A stretch of 64,000 nucleotides of DNA from Agaricus subrufescens (GCA_029945375.1 CM057058.1:4544734-4608733); one strand, 5' to 3'; positions 1-10,827 are shown, counted from the first letter of the stretch. Program-made: numbers and translations. The notes: generated from the letters alone by a model not told the origin.

Positions 1-3000
1 GAAGTCCCGCACACTAGAGAGTGCGAGGAGTAGATCAAAGAAAAAGAACACCTACCTCGACCAGCTAGGACAAACTACTGAAAAAGAGATAAGAAAAATG
101 AACAACAATGGACTAAACGAGACACCAGAGAAGGCACAAATGATAGCCGAACTGGAACAAAAACGACAAGAGATTGAAGCCGAAAAAGCCCTATCAAAGA
201 AGCACCAATCCACTGCCCAGTATAGACTAGAAGGTGAAACAGTGTCAAACTACTGGATCAGCCTGAACAGATCAGCGAAGCCAAGGGATGTTTTCAGAAA
301 ACTCCGAAAACCAGAATCCTGTGATAATCCAAATATCCGACCATATGAGACACGCTCAGAACATATGGCAGAACTGGCAAGATGCCATCACAAAAGCCTC
401 CAAGAGGCCGACATCGACACAGAAGAGACACACCAAGACAGGTGCCACACAATAGACGAGGTAGTGTCCACACCCCTACCCCGCCTCACTAATGCGAACA
501 AGAGTGAACTCGCTAAGAAGATAACCCCGAGAGGGGTCAAGGAAGCACTATCCTCAGCAGCCAACCGAAAAGCTGCCGGCCTTGATGGCATAACCTATGA
601 GCTATATAAAAAACTGGAAACAAGAAACCGCAACCTAATAAAGGAGGGGAGAGAAGGGTTTGACGTCACAGAAATGCTAACCCTTGTCTTCAATGATATC
701 ACCGAGGAAGGGCTCTGCAGGGGATCAAAAATGAATGCCGGATGGATGTGCCCCATATACAAAAAGAATGACAAGATGGATATCACGAACTACAGGCCAA
801 TCACAGTACTTAACACTGACTACAAGTTAATGGCGAAAGTTCTCCAAGCCAAGCTAGCAGCTGTCGCCCCTGGACTAATACACGAAAGCCAGGCAGGATT
901 CATGAAAGGACGCTCAATATTTGACCACATCAAAACAATACAAGCAGTCACGGAATACGCTGAGATAATGGATAGCGATGAATGGAACGGCCTAATAATA
1001 GCACTTGACCAAGAAAAAGCGTATGACAAAATCCGCCATGACTACCTGTGGGAGATTCTCCGCAGAATGAACCTACCCAACCGATTCATCAAAACAATAA
1101 AAGAAATGTACAAGGATGCGGAGACCCAAGTCATGGTAAACGGCTTCCTAAGCGAACCATACAAAGTAACTAGGGGAGTAAGACAAGGTGACCCCCTATC
1201 ATGCCTGTTATTCAACCTAGCAATCGAGCCCCTAGCAGCAATGATACGAGACTCCCAGCTAGAGGGACTCAAAGTCCCGAAACTACAGGAGAAACTGAAA
1301 GCCCTATTATTTGCTGATGATACGACAGTTTTCCTATCGAGTACAGACTCACTTGACACACTTATGAGCATACTAGACAAATGGTGCTCTGCAGCCGGGG
1401 CAAGATTCAACAAAAATAAAACGGAAATTATACCATTCGGATCAATAGGTTATAAGAACTCCGTTAGATCCACACGAAGAATCCACGACAGCTCCCCCGC
1501 AATCCCAGAAGGGATAAAGATAAACTCAGAGGGGGAGCCAACAAGAATCCTGGGGGCCTGGTTTGGAGATGCCGACCAGAAACAGCCATGGTCGGCAATA
1601 ATTGACAAAACATGCAGGAAAGTCAACGAATGGAAGAAATCAGGCCCAACCCTAGAAGGCACGCGACTAATAAACTGGATGGAGAACATGAGCGCATCAC
1701 AATTCCTGACCAAAGCACAAGGAATGCCCCAAGATACTGTCGAGAAGTTTGAAAAGATATCAAAAGAGCTCACATGGGATTCCCAAAGAGCGAGAATACA
1801 AATGGGCATGATGGCCCTACCAGTTGGACAGGGTGGGAGGAAAATACCCGACATAAGAACGAGAAATTTCGCTATAGACATGACTGACCTCCAGACATTT
1901 ATGGATCAAGACAACAAAAGAACCTGGACCTACATCCTGGAAGATAACATGAGGAGAGCATGGAACGAATCCGAACACGCCCAAAGGGACGACCCGAGAA
2001 TTAATCCGATGATACAAAAATGGCCCAAGGCAAAGTCAAAGAGAAAGCTCACGAGAATGGCAAAGAAAATCCTGGACACAGCAAAGAAATCGGACCTTAG
2101 GATTGAGGTCGATGAGGTAGGGGAACAGCTAAGACGACAAATGCCCATGTGGTACCACCCAGCCCTTAAACAAGGGGAAAAACAGGACAACAACTCCCCC
2201 ATGAGCAAACACCTGCGAAGAAAACATGATATCGTGACAGTGGGAGACTGCGCCAAGCTAGCAGCACTAACAAACCACGACTCACGCAAAAATGGGGGAA
2301 CATGCCATTGTGAAACCTGCTCCGGAATAGAAACCCAGACAGGGTGCGAGACCTTGGAAGAATGCGTACAACACGCAAGCAAACTGATTATGAAAATAGA
2401 TGACAAGTGGAAACCAAACCCGAACCTCTCAATATCCATACCGCCAAAAAAACCCATCCTCTACACCCCAGCTGGAACGGGCATAAACACACCCAAAGAA
2501 GCCACCATAATACGCAAGAGGACTAAAGCTCTAACCATCAACGACATCTTTAGAGTATTAAGAAGGAACGAGAAGACCCCACCAAGACCCAACGACAGAG
2601 AGAGGGGAAATCTCATAATACCCCACTCAAAAATAGAGGTCGCGTACACCGATGGCTCGTGTAACCACAATGGAACCAGCAAAGCGTCATCCGGAAGTGG
2701 AGCCCACTTCCCCAAGACAAAACACAAGGATATAGCGGTTAAAGTCCCGGGAACAGAACACTCCAACCAGATAGGCGAAATCTATGCCATAACCAAAGCT
2801 GTCCAATCCTCCAACCCTGACGAGAACCTCATAATAGTCACAGACTCCGATTACGCTGTCAAAAGCCTTACCACGAGGCTGCAACAATACGAGGACATAG
2901 GATGGACCGGCATCAAAATCGGCAGATGGATCAAGGAAGCAGTCGAAGCAGTCAGAAACAAAACAGGTGAGGTAGCTATCTGCTGGACAAAAGCACACGC

Positions 3001-4051
3001 AAACGAAAAGGGAAACGAGGAGGCTGATGAACTAGCGAAAAGAGGCGCAAATGAAGCACCCCCGAACTGGGCCATGAACAAACACAAAGGAAGAGTCTCA
3101 GGACTCAAACTTTCAACAGTCACACAATCAATAGCGTATAAAGCAATCACACAAGAAAAGAGCATCCCTGAGCTCGATAAAGTCAAAAATATACTCTACA
3201 CGATACAGGAAGACATGAGCCATAGCGTAAACAGACAGTCCCCAACCCATGAAGCCATATGGAAGGAACTCAAACAAACCAAAAACATATATCGCACCCA
3301 GAGAGAATTCCTATTCAAAGCGATAAAAAATATACATCGGATAGGTACCTACTGGTCCCACATTCCAGGCTTCGAACACAGAGCCAACTGCCACATGTGC
3401 GGCGAATCGGAGACTATGAGACACATTCTAACAGAGTGTAAAGCCCCCGGGCAGGAGGAAATCTGGAAAGAAGCCGGAAGACTCTGGGAAATGAAACATA
3501 CACCGTGGAACAAGCCAACCATAGGCGAAATCCTAGGGTGTGCATCAGCGAAAGTAACAAACCCAGACGGTAAAACAAACATCGGCCTGACGAGACTATA
3601 CCAGATAATATTATCGGAAGCAGCCTACAAAATCTGGTCGACCAGGTGCAAAAGGGTAATAGGACATGAAAATAACCTTACGAGATGCCCAACAAAGGAA
3701 GACATCGTCCGAAGCTTCAGGTCGCAAATAGAGCTACGCCTCAGAATGGACTGCATACATACCAACGAACAAAGGTTCGAAAAAAGAGCCCTGAGCTGCG
3801 ACAAAGTCTCAGCCACATGGAGAGGTCTCCTCCGAAACGAAGGATACCTCCCCGAAAACTGGGCCTCAAATCCCGGGGTTTTAGTGGGTATACGGTAACT
3901 CGGAGTCCCACACTGCCTCTCCACCAAGGCGTGCGTAAAGCATTTCCCCGGTAGGTGAAGAACCAACTAAGGCCAACGTCAGGCCGACAGCGGAACTAAT
4001 ATGCTGACCTTGTCTGCGATATTAATTCCTTGCTCCACCAAAAAAAAAAAA
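1..4051 (+). mobile_element. LINE (non-LTR retrotransposon), 3' part with poly(A) end
   Basis: One long frame encodes reverse transcriptase and RNase H. A short 3' UTR follows the stop at 3896-3898, and the element ends in a run of 12 A at 4040-4051. A poly(A) 3' terminus is the hallmark of target-primed LINE insertion. The left end lies outside the window, so neither the 5' end nor the target-site duplication can be seen. To the right of the A-run the DNA matches exon 2 of a NACHT gene (see 4052-4223), which fixes the 3' junction. RT plus RNase H plus a zf-RVT-like C-terminus fits fungal LINE ORF2; an endonuclease domain would be expected further left. The lack of stops across almost 3.9 kb suggests a fairly recent insertion. 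Confidence 0.9.
98..3898 (+). CDS. LINE ORF2: reverse transcriptase / RNase H polyprotein (5' end outside window)
   Basis: This protein would copy the element RNA at a nicked genomic target. Counting from the Met at 98 (1266 aa), RT motif A (ALDQEKAYDKI) lies near residue 302, motif B (GVRQGDPLSCLLFN) near 359 and the catalytic motif C LFADD near 404. A Cys cluster (CHCETC) follows at about 750. RNase H covers about 846-980, with YTDGSC, GEIYAI, VTDSDYAV and a C-terminal ANEKGNEEADELA. A zf-RVT-like motif (CHMCGES...RHILTEC) lies near 1100. All RNase H acidic positions appear present. The frame is open leftwards from codon 98 to base 2 with no stop, so the Met at 98 is probably internal and the true ORF, likely with an AP endonuclease, starts outside the window. 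Family assignment (Tad1-like or another fungal clade) is not resolved. Confidence 0.93.
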   Translation: MNNNGLNETPEKAQMIAELEQKRQEIEAEKALSKKHQSTAQYRLEGETVSNYWISLNRSAKPRDVFRKLRKPESCDNPNIRPYETRSEHMAELARCHHKSLQEADIDTEETHQDRCHTIDEVVSTPLPRLTNANKSELAKKITPRGVKEALSSAANRKAAGLDGITYELYKKLETRNRNLIKEGREGFDVTEMLTLVFNDITEEGLCRGSKMNAGWMCPIYKKNDKMDITNYRPITVLNTDYKLMAKVLQAKLAAVAPGLIHESQAGFMKGRSIFDHIKTIQAVTEYAEIMDSDEWNGLIIALDQEKAYDKIRHDYLWEILRRMNLPNRFIKTIKEMYKDAETQVMVNGFLSEPYKVTRGVRQGDPLSCLLFNLAIEPLAAMIRDSQLEGLKVPKLQEKLKALLFADDTTVFLSSTDSLDTLMSILDKWCSAAGARFNKNKTEIIPFGSIGYKNSVRSTRRIHDSSPAIPEGIKINSEGEPTRILGAWFGDADQKQPWSAIIDKTCRKVNEWKKSGPTLEGTRLINWMENMSASQFLTKAQGMPQDTVEKFEKISKELTWDSQRARIQMGMMALPVGQGGRKIPDIRTRNFAIDMTDLQTFMDQDNKRTWTYILEDNMRRAWNESEHAQRDDPRINPMIQKWPKAKSKRKLTRMAKKILDTAKKSDLRIEVDEVGEQLRRQMPMWYHPALKQGEKQDNNSPMSKHLRRKHDIVTVGDCAKLAALTNHDSRKNGGTCHCETCSGIETQTGCETLEECVQHASKLIMKIDDKWKPNPNLSISIPPKKPILYTPAGTGINTPKEATIIRKRTKALTINDIFRVLRRNEKTPPRPNDRERGNLIIPHSKIEVAYTDGSCNHNGTSKASSGSGAHFPKTKHKDIAVKVPGTEHSNQIGEIYAITKAVQSSNPDENLIIVTDSDYAVKSLTTRLQQYEDIGWTGIKIGRWIKEAVEAVRNKTGEVAICWTKAHANEKGNEEADELAKRGANEAPPNWAMNKHKGRVSGLKLSTVTQSIAYKAITQEKSIPELDKVKNILYTIQEDMSHSVNRQSPTHEAIWKELKQTKNIYRTQREFLFKAIKNIHRIGTYWSHIPGFEHRANCHMCGESETMRHILTECKAPGQEEIWKEAGRLWEMKHTPWNKPTIGEILGCASAKVTNPDGKTNIGLTRLYQIILSEAAYKIWSTRCKRVIGHENNLTRCPTKEDIVRSFRSQIELRLRMDCIHTNEQRFEKRALSCDKVSATWRGLLRNEGYLPENWASNPGVLVGIR

Positions 4052-4223
4052 GAACCCCCCGGAACCTGTATCGCACTTGGGGCCTAACAGCCCTCTCCTT
4101 TCAATGTTGTTGCGGTTGTCTGTCGGAAGGCTTACCATCAGTGGTATAGCTGATTTCGCCCTTTGCTGCCAACAACCGTGATAGCCAATTCAGAAACTTG
4201 TCCCGCTTCCTCGGTCGAGGCAT
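4052..4223 (-). pseudogene. 5' remnant of a NACHT gene paralogue, cut by the LINE
   Basis: On the minus strand an ATG at 4223 opens an 88-nt exon (4136-4223) that begins MPRPRKRDKFLNWLSR. A GTAAG...TTAG intron of 52 nt follows (4084-4135). The second exon starts at 4083, reads GPKCDTGSGGFF, and then runs straight into the LINE poly(A)/poly(T). The intact NACHT gene to the right has the same exon-1 length, the same intron-1 length and the corresponding peptides MPPLRKRDKFVDWLSR and GPQRGTSSDGFFS. The homology therefore stops at the LINE junction. The rest of this gene may continue to the left of the LINE, beyond the window. Confidence 0.82.
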
Positions 4224-4534
4224 TGCGCACGAAGTGGTGGTGGGAAGGAGGAGAAGACAATGCTCATGCTATTAACGCGGCACTCGGCAATGTCCACCAG
4301 GAATGTCGACGTGGGCTATATATACCCAATCGAGGCAGGTCCGGCAGATCCGGTGCGAGAGGCTCACTGTGGGAATGCTACAGCTCTAGGGCCTACAGTC
4401 ACTCATCATTTCGACTGGCCACTTAGGGAAGCCACCGCAGTGCTACTGCAAACCAAGATCCATTGAATATATGCCACAACTTGTACATAATTTCGGCTTT
4501 GAGAAAGCAATCATGAAATTGTGCTTGCACCGAG
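4224..4534. other. Spacer: promoter side of broken NACHT copy and 3' flank of intact copy
   Basis: No gene is seen. Parts resemble the region upstream of the intact NACHT gene around 6950-7110, for example the shared GTGGGAATGCTAC at about 4370 and 7100. The duplication therefore included some promoter DNA. A TATA-like tract (gctatatatacc) lies at about 4315-4327, appropriately placed upstream of the minus-strand ATG at 4223. Confidence 0.5.
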
Positions 4535-6948
4535 CTACTCAGGATACGGGATCATGTAACACATAAAGTCCGGCCATTCATCAGCATCGACTTTCAAAGG
4601 ATTGCGAAAGACAGCAATCCGCCCTCCAGGCACACCTCCAAAAATCATGACGTCAAGCTCCGGCGAGGACTCCCGAAGGGATTCTAGCTCAGCCACAAAT
4701 TTCATCAATTCACCTCTTGAACGCGGCTAAAGTAAATTAGTGGACAGGATTAAGATGACAAAACTTTGTGAGAACGGGAAGATCGTGTACTCACCCGGTG
4801 TAGCACACATCTCTTGGAATCGCGAACACGTCCTGGACGAAGCGTTTTCTCGTCAAGGTGGTCGAACTTGAGATCCTTGAGATCAACCACCCGGGAAAGG
4901 CCAATAATCTCGACAGGGTCTTTCTATGGAAAAACGTTCAATATCCAGATTCGAGTGGAGGCTTGGGGCAGCACTTTACCATCAGCTCGTGTACGAGACC
5001 TAACACACCCCACTGATCGAAATAATTCGATAGTCTTATCATGTGAATATCGAGTAGCTCGGTACATATACATGACTCCGCCCTCTCTTCCAATATACAC
5101 GGCAGTTGAGTGGCCAAGAAGGAAGCGACGTCACGGAGGGCATAGTCATGATATTTACTAACGGCCCTTGATACTGGCTCATCGTCCAATTGCGAGCAGT
5201 ACTGCCGCCAAGCACTTTCAACTGTTGTTATGTCAATAAGTGCGTGGAACACTAGGAATCGATACTCACTTGTGTCAGCGTCGCCTCCGATGCATTGTTT
5301 TAAAATTGCTACAACGTTCAGCTCCAGGTCCTTGTCAGCGACTTGCCAACTACCAACAAAGAATTCCCTAGATCTATCAAAATCTCTAAGGTAATCCGTA
5401 AACGATGTATGGAAGAAAGTGAGGTTGCATTTATGAGCAACCTTCCACTCTGGCAACCTGAGGACGGATTGGCATTTGATTAGGCACGTATAAATGCAAT
5501 GACGGGGAATGCCTAAGAGTATTGACATTCCTCGAAGGGTCCGTAACTTGTCCATATCGTTATACTGACATTTGTAAACAGTGCTCTCCCAGTGAATCGC
5601 ACAGCGAAGCAATAGTTTCGCCGTCGACCTATGATTCAACGGGATTGAAGAGAGAATTTCGTGGTAAAGTAGATCGAGGTGGATGAATGGGTTCTCTTTA
5701 GTTGGAGCGGTACTGAGGCGATCAATAACCAATAAGACAATCTCGAAGCGGGCCATGGGATCGCTGTGTTCTGGGTCTCGGATGAATTGCATGACGACTT
5801 GAGCATAGACAAAAAGGCCCAGAGCGGCAGCGGTGAGTTTGAGAAAATCGGCACTACTAGGCCAATCACGAGGCACAGAACGCCGGAACTTTTTGCGTAT
5901 CTCCTCGAATCCAGATCGAAAGAAGCGGTCAACGTCCGCGCAGGCCTCAGTGGAATCGATTGGAATATACTCTGACCAGCGGCTGCGACGTACATCATAG
6001 TCGTCAAACGTGTCGGATATGTGTGCCTCTGGGCGACTGGCGAGGATCCAGACGAGAGGTGCATCGGGGTGATCACGTGTAAAAGAGGTGACGAGGCGGA
6101 TGATATCGCATTGCGCGTCTTCCCCCTTCAACTCGTCGAGTCCATCGAGCAGTATGCCCCAGCGCTTGCCATCTGCTCTTATCCTCTGTCCCGCGAACGG
6201 CTCGACAATAAATGCCCTAAACTGGGCTTCCATATCGCTGCTCAGCAACTCGGGATCTCGGCTGAGTCGGTCGACGACAAAATCACGGTAAGCCTCAATG
6301 CGGGAGGCCAACTGATAGGCAATGGTGATGAAGACGCCATGGGGGTTGTTGCGCTTGTTTGAGCGGGAAAAGAAGACAGACGCTCCGAGCAGTTCCAGCT
6401 TGACGAGGTATTCTGCAAAAGTTTGGACAATGGCAGACTTGCCGACGCCGGCCGGACCTGTGATCCATAGGACCAATTCCTGGTGACCTTGGCCATGAAA
6501 CCAAGCGGTTATGCGCGCAATTAGCTCGACACGCGTTTTAGGGTGGCAACGCGGGGGCGGGGACCGAGCAGAGGAATCATGGGCGGCGCCACGAATGATT
6601 TTCTGTGAAAGCAAACCCATGACTGTATGGGATAAGTAACTGCATGGCAGGATAACAGCTCACGCACTGTGTGAGACCAGGCTGCGATCGCCGTGTGCGT
6701 AGGTCACGGTGACGTTACCGCCCTGTATGGCGGTCATCGCAGGATTGTTGAGCGTAAAGCCTCGAGCATGACTGAAGAAACCGTCGGAGGATGTGCCGCG
6801 CTGGGGGCCTAAGAGTCGTATGAGTCGATTAGTTTTGTGTGTGCGCTGCGGAGGGCCCACCGTCAAGGGAGCAGCGGATCTCGCCCTTTGCTGCAAACCA
6901 CCGCGAGAGCCAGTCGACAAACTTGTCCCGCTTCCTGAGCGGGGGCAT
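4535..6948 (-). CDS. NACHT domain protein (fungal NLR-like P-loop NTPase)
   Basis: I model five exons: 6861-6948, 6668-6808, 4980-6622, 4795-4923 and 4535-4726. They give a continuous 730-aa frame, and all introns (52, 45, 56 and 68 nt) are GT-AG. The N-terminus carries the FFSHARGFTL / GGNVTVTY block that commonly precedes NACHT in mushroom proteins, then a GAAHDSSAR...CHPKTR segment. Walker A (GPAGVGKS) is at about 132-139 and Walker B (ILLDGLDEL) at about 233-241. The C-terminal half is helical with no WD40, ankyrin or TPR repeats that I can recognise. The last exon has a small FGGVPGGRIAVFRNP-like tail seen in related fungal proteins. Such proteins are thought to act in non-self or stress responses; that role is family inference. 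No disruption is visible. A broken paralogue lies just to the left. Confidence 0.87.
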
Positions 6949-7162
6949 TGCACACGGATGGTGCTGGTGGGGGGGAGAGAAGGCCATGAGCCAAGGCAGT
7001 GCGCGCGGTAACGTTGCCCATTCAATTCTTTCATCTCGGGAGGATTAACCTGGGATTGGCCGTGACGAGACCTCGGCGCCTCCGGAGCGAGAGACGGACC
7101 GTGGGAATGCTACGTGTACTGCACCAAGAATAGCGTCGAACATACGTTTGGTTCTGCACACA

Positions 7163-9024
7163 ATGCATCTGCCGTGGCTCGCTGTCGGCCTGCTCTGTCT
7201 GCGCGCTGTCTGCGCCGAGCAGGGCGGGCTCTATCCCCCCGGCTTGCAGCCACTCATCACCCGGGCCAATGTTCTCCTTTCGTCTGGCCAGTTTAGCGAA
7301 GCCGCCAAGGTATACACCGAGGCCATCGGTATGCTGCATTCTCCCTCGAGGAGCCTACGTTGCTCATCTTTCGTCGACAGACCAGTCACCCGCAGACTAT
7401 CTGCTGTACTACAAGCGCGCCACTGCCCATTTCTCTCTCCAACGGCACACCGCGGCTCTCGAGGACTTTGAAAAAGTCTTGTCGCTGACCGCGAATACCT
7501 TTGACAACGCGCACCTTATGAAGGCCCGCATCTATATCAAAGAGGGCCATTATGACCTCGCCAAGCCTTCCCTCAAACTGTACATCAAGTCCAAGGGCAC
7601 CGACAAAGACGCAGAGGAGCTGCAGAAGGAAATTGAGGAGGGGGAACAACTCTACCTAAAGCTCGACAAGGAGAGAAAGGCGCAGCTCTGGACAGCATGT
7701 GCCGAAACAGCCAGCGCGCTGCTGCGGAAAGCGAGTCACGCCGTTGAAGTGCGGACCTGGCGCGCCGAATGTGCCTTTGCTTCCGGAGACTTTGAGAGTG
7801 CCGCTGGCGACCTTTCGTAAGCTACTCTCTCTCGTCCTGACCACGCTTCTAATCCATTTCTTGACAGTCGTCTATCACACCTCCTCCAACCATCTACCAC
7901 GCTTCTCAGCCACATTTTCAGAATCACTTACTTCCTGTTACCACCATCACCCGGTGCCATGAATGCGCTCAAACAGTGCCTTCACTACGACCCCGACTCC
8001 AAAGTTTGCCTTTCTCAGCACCGTCTCGTAAAGAACTTTGACAAGGGTTTCGCGCAAGTAGAGGAAATGTTGGGTAAAGAAGATTGGCGCGGTGTTGTCA
8101 AGCTGCTACTCACCACCGGGGGTGGCAAGACCAGTGATCTGTGGCGTAAATTCGAAGACGCTCTAGAGCAAAACGTGAAGGAGGATGCTATTCTACCCCT
8201 CATCCCCTCGGAACTCCTTACAAACGCTATCCCAGACTCCAGCAAACAGTCCACGAAACTAGTCTTGAAATCTATGCCCATGCCTGATGCTACCAAGATC
8301 TCCATCCAACGCCAGACCCTTGTCCGCGCCTTGTGCAAGTCGTTCACACATCTCGCAGATCAATCCAAGGGAGACGAATACAAGAGGCAAATGGGCAAAT
8401 GGTGCTCTGATTTGTTGATGATGGACGGCCGCGCTGACGATAAGGACGGCCTGGTCGGAAAGGGTGAAGATCATCTAGCGAAGGAGGAATACGAGGATGC
8501 TGTTAGGGTATTCGATAAAGCTTTCGAGGCCAGTGGACGTAGCGACCGCAACGTGAGTTTTTTCTTTCTCTTGTCTACCTCCCACGTATCTCATGCCTTT
8601 CCCCTAGATCCATTCACGTCTCTCCAAAGCCCAGAAACTCCTTAAACAATCCAAACAAAAAGACTATTACAAAGTCCTCGGCGTCTCACGCGACGCCGAC
8701 GAAAAAACGATACGAAAGGCATTCCGTCAAGCCGCCAAATCAGCACACCCAGATAAAGGCGGGTCCGAAGCGAAAATGGCAACGGTTAATGAGGCTTATG
8801 AGGTACTTTCGGATCCGGAGCTGAGGGCAAGATTTGATGCTGGTGATGATCCGAATGATCCGACGGGAGGGAATCCGTTTGCGCAGGGTGCTGGTGGTCA
8901 TCCGTTTGGTCAGTTCTTTAGCAGTGGTGGGTTTGGCGGTGGTGGTGGTTTTGGTGGCTTCCCTGGTGGAGGATCGGGATTCCAGTTCCATTTTAATGGA
9001 CATCCCGGAGGAAGGAAGCATTAG
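7163..9024 (+). CDS. ER co-chaperone, DNAJC3/P58IPK (ERdj6)-like: TPRs plus J domain
   Basis: Four exons (7163-7328, 7381-7816, 7868-8552, 8608-9024) join without frame loss into 567 aa. Residues 1-18 look like a signal peptide (MHLPWLAVGLLCLRAVCA). TPR-like helices follow, starting at about residue 24 (LITRANVLLSSGQFSEAAKVY) and including LKQCLHYDPDS. The J domain starts near residue 449 (YYKVLGVS) and keeps the essential HPD at 476-478, which stimulates Hsp70 (BiP/Kar2) ATPase. The tail is Gly/Phe-rich (GGFGGGGGFGGFPGG) and ends RKH, with no KDEL-type signal. The family binds unfolded clients in the ER lumen. The ATG at 7163 is preferred because it gives the signal peptide. Its last exon and 3' flank are duplicated about 3 kb downstream. 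Confidence 0.93.
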
Positions 9025-9411
9025 ATGTTGTTTCGTTTATTGTAATTCTATGTATATTTATATCCATGGCATTGGTTTTGATCCGGTGTTCAGGGCTGCA
9101 GGCCTCTCGTTATTAGGAAATTAATGTAATAAGAACAGAAGGATTAACAGTAACAGCCTGTATAGTGCTTACTTTAAGCCCTCGTAGATGCATCTTAAAT
9201 GAGCACTGGACTGCAGCTATTCAAATTGATCAGACGGTCCTCACTAGTTGCCCATAATCGTATAGATAAACTTCAGCAGGATATATATTTTTTAAACAAC
9301 ATACGGCATAGCGAACATAGGAGTCGTGCATAATGCATGGCATTCTGATACAATCACCCTCGCTTGCGAATATTCAGACCACTGAGAAACATGACTTATT
9401 CACAAGAATGC
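9025..9411. other. Convergent intergenic spacer
   Basis: These 387 bases hold the 3' ends of the co-chaperone and secreted-protein genes. A partly matching spacer follows the J-domain remnant in the right duplicate (12111-12395). No gene is seen. Confidence 0.5.
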
Positions 9412-9915
9412 TCAAAGACAGCTCAAGCAGGCACCGGGCTGAAGTCGTAGTTAGAACAAGTTGTCGGTGGCAAGTATTGGAGGTCTTACGATAGCAAATC
9501 CAGCGGCAACGCTAGTGAAGACACACTTGATGGTATCACTGGCGAGGGCAGTGATATCTTTCTGGGCTGTAAGGGGAAGTTGTCGTCAACATGGCGTCTT
9601 TGTTTTTAGATTTATTCTTACCAGGAGCCTGGTTTTGGAGGATGGCTGCACCAATCCTCTCCAGGTCACCGGCAGCGGTACCACAGGCGGTGATGATTCC
9701 ACCAGTCTCGCTACCAATGGTCGAAAGGCACTCTGAATGAAAGAAACAACAGTCAAAAGTCTGTAATTTGATCACAGGGAGAGATAGCACTGACTGGCGA
9801 CGTCGCAGGTCTGGCGGGAGTCGAGCTCGACGACGGTAGTGTTGGTGGCAACGGGGTTACCAAAAGCCGATGCGACAAGGACGAGAGAAACGATGGGAGC
9901 AAGCGCGAATTTCAT
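9412..9915 (-). CDS. Small secreted six-cysteine protein (copy A)
   Basis: Four exons (9795-9915, 9622-9732, 9490-9566, 9412-9438; 121/111/77/27 nt) give 111 aa. A signal peptide (MKFALAPIVSLVLVASAFG) is followed by a short pro-like stretch ending in SRQ. The mature part has six Cys in the order CDVAKC, ACG, KC and a final ACLSC at the C-terminus. Splice sites were chosen because copy B at 12396-12913 has the same exon lengths and phases, including the tiny last exon. The C-x3-C start and PxAC-x2-C end resemble small secreted fungal proteins annotated as fungal calcium-binding (CBP1-like). That link is tentative and no function is shown. The gene is convergent with the DNAJC3-like gene, 387 bp away. 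Confidence 0.82.
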
Positions 9916-10827
9916 GATGAGAGGCTGAAAAGCTGCGGGTGTTGTTTACGAATGGGAGAGAACTGTTGACTAGTTGTCTGAAGAATTAGTACGAGCTCTT
10001 GCTCGCTTTTAAACCTTTTCAGCAGCAATATAATGCCCTTAAAATGCTAACAACTCGGCACGTCCGCCATCCTCTCCTACTTCCAAAAATATCTCTTGTT
10101 TGATCTAATCTGGACGAACTCGAATGCTGTGTGGCTCTTGAGAAAAAAAAAGTTATTTATTCACACGAGAGCGTGATGAACACGTTATGGATTGCGCATA
10201 ACCCATCTGTCAATCAGGGACATTGTTTCCTCGGCTGACTGAATTGGTATGATACCGATCTACAAAGTGGAGCTAAATGACATACACGAGAGTGCGGGTG
10301 AGGGTTCTGATATTATTAATGACATTTTTTTTTAGATTTATGGGGGAAACCAAGTAACTTTTTGGTTCGTTGATACTCCTATCATTCAACGTCAATGCCC
10401 TCGTATCGAGGGGTCAGATATTGTGGCTTGGATTGATGTCTATAAACATACGGGCGGCACTGACTCGACAAGCCAAGAAAAAAAAAGACACACAAAGCGA
10501 ATGATGAGAAATTGAGAAACTATGATTTGTGCCAGTCATCCTGCAGTAGCTGTTATGACATGACTTTTCTAGCTTTTTGCCATTGAGTTAACACCAACGG
10601 CCGCCGATGTGAATAGCATAATCTTCGCGAAGAGTCGGTGGTCTCAGGACCCGTTTTATCTATGAACTTGTCAGAAAAAATCTTGTAGAACAGCTTTGTT
10701 CGAAAGCTGTCGATCAATGATATGATAGTGGGGAGAGGATTTCGTCCCCAAAAAAAACTGAGTTTCTGCCTCTGGCGGTCGTTAGTGAATAGGACGAACA
10801 ATGACCCGGTTTCCATTCTTCGAAGAG

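Larger units (their letters stand above)
8608..10413. repeat. Tandem segmental duplication, left copy
   Basis: This segment holds the last exon of the DNAJC3-like gene, its 3' flank, the small secreted-protein gene and its promoter. It is matched in the same order and orientation at about 11716-13378. Matching landmarks include TGGTATGATACC, the block CCTATCATTCAACGTCAATGCC near the right end, and identical exon lengths in the secreted gene. The edges are approximate, set where the match could no longer be followed by eye. Confidence 0.8.

Noticed and set aside
388..3966. Many long minus-strand frames opposite the LINE ORF
   Set aside because: They are antisense shadows of a biased coding frame and show no domain of their own.
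4163..4466. Plus-strand frames over the NACHT remnant
   Set aside because: The minus strand here has a conserved exon/intron layout shared with the intact NACHT gene; the plus frames are not conserved between the copies.
6660..7034. Minus-strand 124-aa frame as a separate gene
   Set aside because: Its second half is exon 2 of the NACHT gene, and the first half is intron and out-of-frame exon 1.
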